Shown here: positions 35,351-38,481 of the stretch, piece by piece | Layout: each line of letters begins with the position of its first letter | How positions within the stretch are numbered: position 1 is the first letter of the stretch | Source: an uncultured Granulosicoccaceae bacterium | GTDB lineage: Bacteria; Pseudomonadota; Gammaproteobacteria; Granulosicoccales; Granulosicoccaceae | Assembly: GCA_937920585.1 (NCBI GenBank) | Contig: CAKZSB010000056.1 | Location: forward strand, 1 to 38,481 | Reading direction: 5' to 3' | DNA: 38,481 nt | Translations under genes and position numbers: made by a program | The notes under the pieces: model-generated | Seen by the model: only the letters and a program-made list of their open reading frames with translations | The model's database searches: none | What the model was told of the DNA's origin: nothing

Positions 35351-36652
35351 CTAGTAGCGGTAATGATTCGGCTTGTACGGACCGTTTTGCTCGAGCCCGA
35401 GGTAGCTTGCCTGTTTGTCGGTCATCGGCGTCAGCTTGGCGCCAATTTTGGCCAGATGCAGCCGCGCGACTTTCTCGTCCAGATGCTTGGGCAGCACATG
35501 AACACCGATATCGTACTGATCAGCACGCTCCCAAAGTTCAATCTGTGCCAGCACCTGATTGGCGAAAGACGCAGACATCACAAAGCTCGGGTGGCCAGTG
35601 GCACAGCCAAGATTCACCAGCCGGCCTTCTGCCAGCAGCGTGATCTGCTTGCCATCCGGGAATTTGATGTGATCAACCTGTGGCTTGATATTATCCCACT
35701 CGTACTGGCGCAGGCTCGCCACGTCGATCTCGCTGTCGAAGTGACCAATGTTGCATACAATTGACTCGTTCTTCATCGCCTTCATGTGATCGTGGGTAAT
35801 CACATCGACGTTGCCCGTAGTCGTGACGAAGATATCGCCCTGATCAGCAATATCGTCCATAGTCACTACCCGGTAACCTTCCATCGCCGCCTGCAGTGCG
35901 CAGATCGGATCAATTTCGGTAACCCAAACGGTGGCACCCATGCCGCGGAACGCCTGCGCACAACCTTTGCCGACATCGCCATAACCCAGCACAACGCAGA
36001 TTTTACCGGCGATCATGACGTCAGTGGCGCGCTTGATGCCATCGAGCAGCGACTCGCGGCAGCCGTAGAGGTTGTCGAACTTTGACTTGGTAACCGAGTC
36101 GTTGACGTTGATCGCGGGGACTTTCAAAGTGCCTTCGCGCGCCATTTCATATAGACGATGCACGCCCGTGGTGGTCTCTTCGGACAGTCCTTTGATGTCA
36201 TCCAGCATGGCCGGATACTTCTCGTGCAGCAACTGGGTCACATCGCCACCATCATCGAGAATCAGATTCGGCGTCCAGCCATCGGGCCCACGTACCGTCT
36301 GCTCGATACACCACCAGAACTCCTCGTCTGTCTCACCCTTCCAGGCAAACACCGGAATGTCCTGATCGGCAATCGCTGCGGCAGCGTGATCCTGGGTTGA
36401 GAAAATATTGCAGGAAGACCAGCGAACCGTGGCGCCCAGCTCGATCAGCGTCTCGATCAGTACCGCGGTCTGAATGGTCATGTGCAGGCAGCCCACAATT
36501 CGGGCACCGGCAAGAGGCTTTTGCCCGTTGTACTCCTGGCGAATGGCCATCAGCCCCGGCATTTCGTTTTCCGCGATGCGAATTTCCTTATGCCCCCACT
36601 CTGCCAGACTGATGTCGGCAACTTTGTAATCGGGCGACTTCTCTGCGTTCAT
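35351..36652 (-). CDS. ahcY: Adenosylhomocysteinase (SAH hydrolase)
   Basis: A 433-residue NAD-dependent enzyme that splits S-adenosylhomocysteine to homocysteine and adenosine, relieving product inhibition of methyltransferases. Visible blocks are '[21 protein letters not shown]', '[11 protein letters not shown]', '[20 protein letters not shown]', the NAD motif '[22 protein letters not shown]' and the C-terminal '[28 protein letters not shown]', whose Lys and Tyr reach the partner subunit's cofactor. It is 42 bases downstream of metK, so the same transcript makes SAM and clears SAH. No SAH riboswitch is seen in the short gap. Confidence 0.98.
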   Translation of the reverse strand: MNAEKSPDYKVADISLAEWGHKEIRIAENEMPGLMAIRQEYNGQKPLAGARIVGCLHMTIQTAVLIETLIELGATVRWSSCNIFSTQDHAAAAIADQDIPVFAWKGETDEEFWWCIEQTVRGPDGWTPNLILDDGGDVTQLLHEKYPAMLDDIKGLSEETTTGVHRLYEMAREGTLKVPAINVNDSVTKSKFDNLYGCRESLLDGIKRATDVMIAGKICVVLGYGDVGKGCAQAFRGMGATVWVTEIDPICALQAAMEGYRVVTMDDIADQGDIFVTTTGNVDVITHDHMKAMKNESIVCNIGHFDSEIDVASLRQYEWDNIKPQVDHIKFPDGKQITLLAEGRLVNLGCATGHPSFVMSASFANQVLAQIELWERADQYDIGVHVLPKHLDEKVARLHLAKIGAKLTPMTDKQASYLGLEQNGPYKPNHYRY

Positions 36653-36694
36653 TTAGCTTGTCCTGTATCTGTAGTAATTGTTTTCAGCGGCGGC

Positions 36695-37864
36695 TTATAC
36701 GCCAGCCGCATCTCGCAGCTCGTCTGCCTTGTCACATACTTCCCATGTAAAGCCTTCGTTCTCGCGGCCAAAATGTCCGTAACAGGCGGTCTTGCGGTAT
36801 TTGATTTTCTCAGCGTTTAGCAGATCGAGCATGGTCAGGATGCCGTAGGGGCGCAGATCGAAATGCTCGCGAACCAGCGCGGTGATTCGATCGTCGTCGA
36901 TCTTGCCGGTGCCGAAGGTGTCGATCATGATCGAGGTTGGCTCGGCCACACCAATGGCGTAGGAAACCTGAATTTCACACTGATCAGCGAGGCCGGCAGC
37001 GACGATATTCTTGGCGACGTAGCGGCCGGCGTAGGCGGCAGAGCGATCAACTTTGGAAGGATCTTTACCAGAGAACGCGCCACCACCGTGGCGAGCGGCA
37101 CCGCCGTAGGTATCGACGATAATCTTGCGACCAGTCAATCCCGCGTCACCCATAGGCCCGCCAACAACAAACGCGCCAGTCGGGTTGATGTGGTATTTGG
37201 TTCCTGCGTGCAGCCAGCCAGTGGGTTCAAGCACAGGCTTGATCACCTCTTCCATAATCGCTTCCTGCAGATCGGACAGCTTCACATCCTCTGCATGCTG
37301 AGTAGATACCACTACCGCGTCGATACCGGCCACCTTGCCGTCCTTGTAGTGAAAGCTCACCTGGCTCTTGGCATCGGGACGCAGCCACGGCATTTTGGCG
37401 CGACGCACCTCGGCCTGCTGCTCAACCAGTCTGTGTGCGTAAGTAATCGCCGCCGGCATCAGCACGTCGGTTTCGTTGGTGGCGTAGCCGAACATAAGGC
37501 CCTGATCACCAGCGCCCTGATCTTCCGGACGCGAGCGATCGACGCCCTGGTTGATGTCGGGCGATTGCACACCAATGGCAGTCATCACCGCGCAGGTATC
37601 GCAATCGAAACCCATCGCCGAATCGGTATACCCAATCTCGCGAATGGTATTGCGAATGACTGCTTCGTAGTCAGGCTTGGCCGTCGTTGTGATCTCGCCG
37701 GCAATCATTGCCAGGCCTGTCTTGAACACGGTTTCACAGGCGACGCGAGCGTGCTTGTCTTCAGCCAGAATGGCGTCCAGCACCGCGTCGGACACCTGAT
37801 CACTCATTTTGTCCGGATGTCCCTCAGCAACGGACTCTGACGTGAATATATATTCCTTACTCAT
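36695..37864 (-). CDS. metK: S-adenosylmethionine synthase
   Basis: A 389-residue enzyme that forms SAM from methionine and ATP. '[23 protein letters not shown]' (residues 9-31, with the ATP-contacting His), '[11 protein letters not shown]', '[21 protein letters not shown]', '[23 protein letters not shown]' and '[11 protein letters not shown]' are all present. Length is standard. It leads a two-gene unit with ahcY and has its own promoter, palindromic operator candidate and a leader of about 190 bases. Confidence 0.98.
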   Translation of the reverse strand: MSKEYIFTSESVAEGHPDKMSDQVSDAVLDAILAEDKHARVACETVFKTGLAMIAGEITTTAKPDYEAVIRNTIREIGYTDSAMGFDCDTCAVMTAIGVQSPDINQGVDRSRPEDQGAGDQGLMFGYATNETDVLMPAAITYAHRLVEQQAEVRRAKMPWLRPDAKSQVSFHYKDGKVAGIDAVVVSTQHAEDVKLSDLQEAIMEEVIKPVLEPTGWLHAGTKYHINPTGAFVVGGPMGDAGLTGRKIIVDTYGGAARHGGGAFSGKDPSKVDRSAAYAGRYVAKNIVAAGLADQCEIQVSYAIGVAEPTSIMIDTFGTGKIDDDRITALVREHFDLRPYGILTMLDLLNAEKIKYRKTACYGHFGRENEGFTWEVCDKADELRDAAGV

Positions 37865-38052
37865 TAGGTTCGGTCTCGATGTGTTTCTTGTTCCGCATCC
37901 GCAACTGATGGCGAATGCCCTGTGCAGGCAAGTTGGGTTTGCGTGTGAGGCCGACAGGCCACACGAGAATGGGTCTGCCGGGTCTGCTAATCAACGGCCA
38001 GGCAGCAACTATTTTGCACCCTAAGACAGCAGCAGATGGCCGTTGCTTTGAT
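37865..38052 (-). promoter_or_regulatory. Structured 5' leader of metK
   Basis: If transcription starts about seven bases after the -10 box, the metK mRNA has a leader of about 190 nt. It contains a 9-bp inverted repeat (CAACGGCCA 37992-38000 with TGGCCGTTG 38037-38045) enclosing 36 bases, and a second hairpin at 37943-37964 (GTGT..GGCC/GGCC..ACAC). I cannot match it to the SAM-I, SAM-II, SAM/SAH or SAH riboswitch cores I know. Confidence 0.4.
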
Positions 38053-38059
38053 CGGGCTG

Positions 38060-38095
38060 ATTATAGCCACGCAAAACAAATAAAGATATCTTTAT
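38060..38095 (-). promoter_or_regulatory. metK promoter with a perfect palindrome over its -35 region
   Basis: On the minus strand there is a consensus TATAAT -10 (38060-38065). The -35 position, 16-18 bases upstream, falls inside ATAAAGATATCTTTAT (38080-38095), a perfect 16-bp palindrome. This layout is typical of a repressor operator. SahR-type ArsR-family regulators are known to control metK and ahcY genes in Proteobacteria, but no regulator gene is in the window, so the binder is an inference. Confidence 0.65.
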
Positions 38096-38348
38096 ATCGT
38101 TATGTTCTTTGCCAGTCGCGTGCCAGTCGACAAAATCAGCGCTCTGACCACGGTGACACCCTGGCGAGCGTTCTTTAAGCGATTTGTTGCCTGCGGGCGA
38201 GCATACCGGGAGAGCAGATACGCCGCAGACGTATCAGGGAATCCGGGATCCGGGATCCGGGATGCCGGGAGGCGGGGCATAAACACTGTCGCGGCGGCTA
38301 GCCGCGGGGGAGCTCGCCCAACGACAGCCGGTTAGCCGTTGATCAGGC
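38096..38348. other. Gene-free stretch between metK promoter and ssb end, with tandem heptamers
   Basis: I see no gene. Three exact tandem copies of ATCCGGG lie at 38241-38261, followed by a degenerate fourth (ATGCCGGG). A 12-bp palindrome GCGGCTAGCCGC sits at 38294-38305, downstream of ssb on its strand, but lacks a T-run. Confidence 0.55.
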
Positions 38349-38481
38349 CTAGAACGGGATATCGTCGTCGAAGTTGATTTCAGGGCCAGACGATGCTGCC
38401 ACCGCAGGCCGCGGTGCCGATGATTGCGCGGGCGCGGGGCTATCCATTGGTGCCGTGTTCTGATACTGACCGCCCTGCGAC
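38349..38481 (-). CDS. ssb: Single-stranded DNA-binding protein (C-terminal end only)
   Basis: The last 43 codons are visible before the right edge. They read as a Gln/Pro/Ala/Ser-rich disordered linker ending 'SGPEINFDDDIPF', the conserved acidic tip (DDDIPF) through which SSB recruits replication and repair proteins. The OB-fold domain lies outside the window. The tail is diagnostic even though the fragment is short. Confidence 0.95.
   Translation of the reverse strand, partial: SQGGQYQNTAPMDSPAPAQSSAPRPAVAASSGPEINFDDDIPF

Noticed and set aside
36653-36694. SAH riboswitch upstream of ahcY
   Set aside because: The gap is only 42 bases and lacks the conserved core; the metK leader lacks it too.
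36863-37840. 325-codon open frame antisense to metK
   Set aside because: metK is certain on the other strand; the antisense frame has no recognisable motif or ribosome binding site.

Overview
The window looks like ordinary chromosome from a free-living, probably marine gammaproteobacterium. The support is the gene content and order: miaB-phoH(ybeZ)-ybeY-corC-lnt in the order familiar from Gammaproteobacteria, an Rsd/AlgQ anti-sigma70 protein, a YcgN/UPF0260 protein, class I fbp, a long MaeB with a phosphotransacetylase-like tail, and GcvP as one long chain. Genes are closely packed on both strands. I see no rRNA, tRNA, CRISPR array, prophage or insertion sequence. The identity is an inference from gene families, not from a marker gene.

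Layout. 1-580: C-terminal end of a secreted repeat protein with carbohydrate-binding-like modules. 1117-2543 (+): a carboxymuconolactone-decarboxylase-family protein and an Ldh_2-type oxidoreductase. 2556-5697 (-): a putative lipoprotein, a PhzF-family protein and cysS, in transcription order. 5963-7261: a decayed tandem copy of that same block, with an ldh tail, cysS fragments and a phzF fragment left as pseudogenes and only the lipoprotein gene still intact. 7392-9911 (-): a membrane chemoreceptor with two PAS domains. 10243-11661 (+): a conserved protein of unknown function followed by a clear terminator. 11698-12390 (-): an iodotyrosine-deiodinase-like nitroreductase. 12688-16770 (+): polysaccharide deacetylase, carbamoyltransferase and aminotransferase, a possible glycan or small-molecule tailoring module. 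16775-23541: a VOC protein, maeB, rlmI, rsd, ycgN, fbp and a rubredoxin too short to appear in long-ORF scans. 23776-25546: a sulfotransferase, a GST and a second VOC protein.

25154-35182 (-) reads as one very long run: miaB-phoH-ybeY-corC-lnt-gcvT-gcvH-gcvP-VOC-GST. Many of its genes overlap or nearly touch, so RNA modification and rRNA processing, lipoprotein acylation and glycine cleavage may share transcripts. 35351-37864 (-) is metK-ahcY, which makes SAM and removes SAH. It ends in a strong terminator and is driven by a promoter whose -35 region lies in a perfect 16-bp palindrome. The right edge holds the last 43 codons of ssb.

Most notable: (1) the fossil tandem duplication, in which the dead cysS piece is far closer to its parent than the surviving lipoprotein pair are to each other; (2) the palindromic operator and structured leader of metK; (3) the deacetylase-carbamoyltransferase-aminotransferase set; (4) an Ldh_2 enzyme whose usual catalytic His position reads Cys. 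I found no defence system and nothing I can call a proven new system. Percent identities are hand counts over the stated spans.
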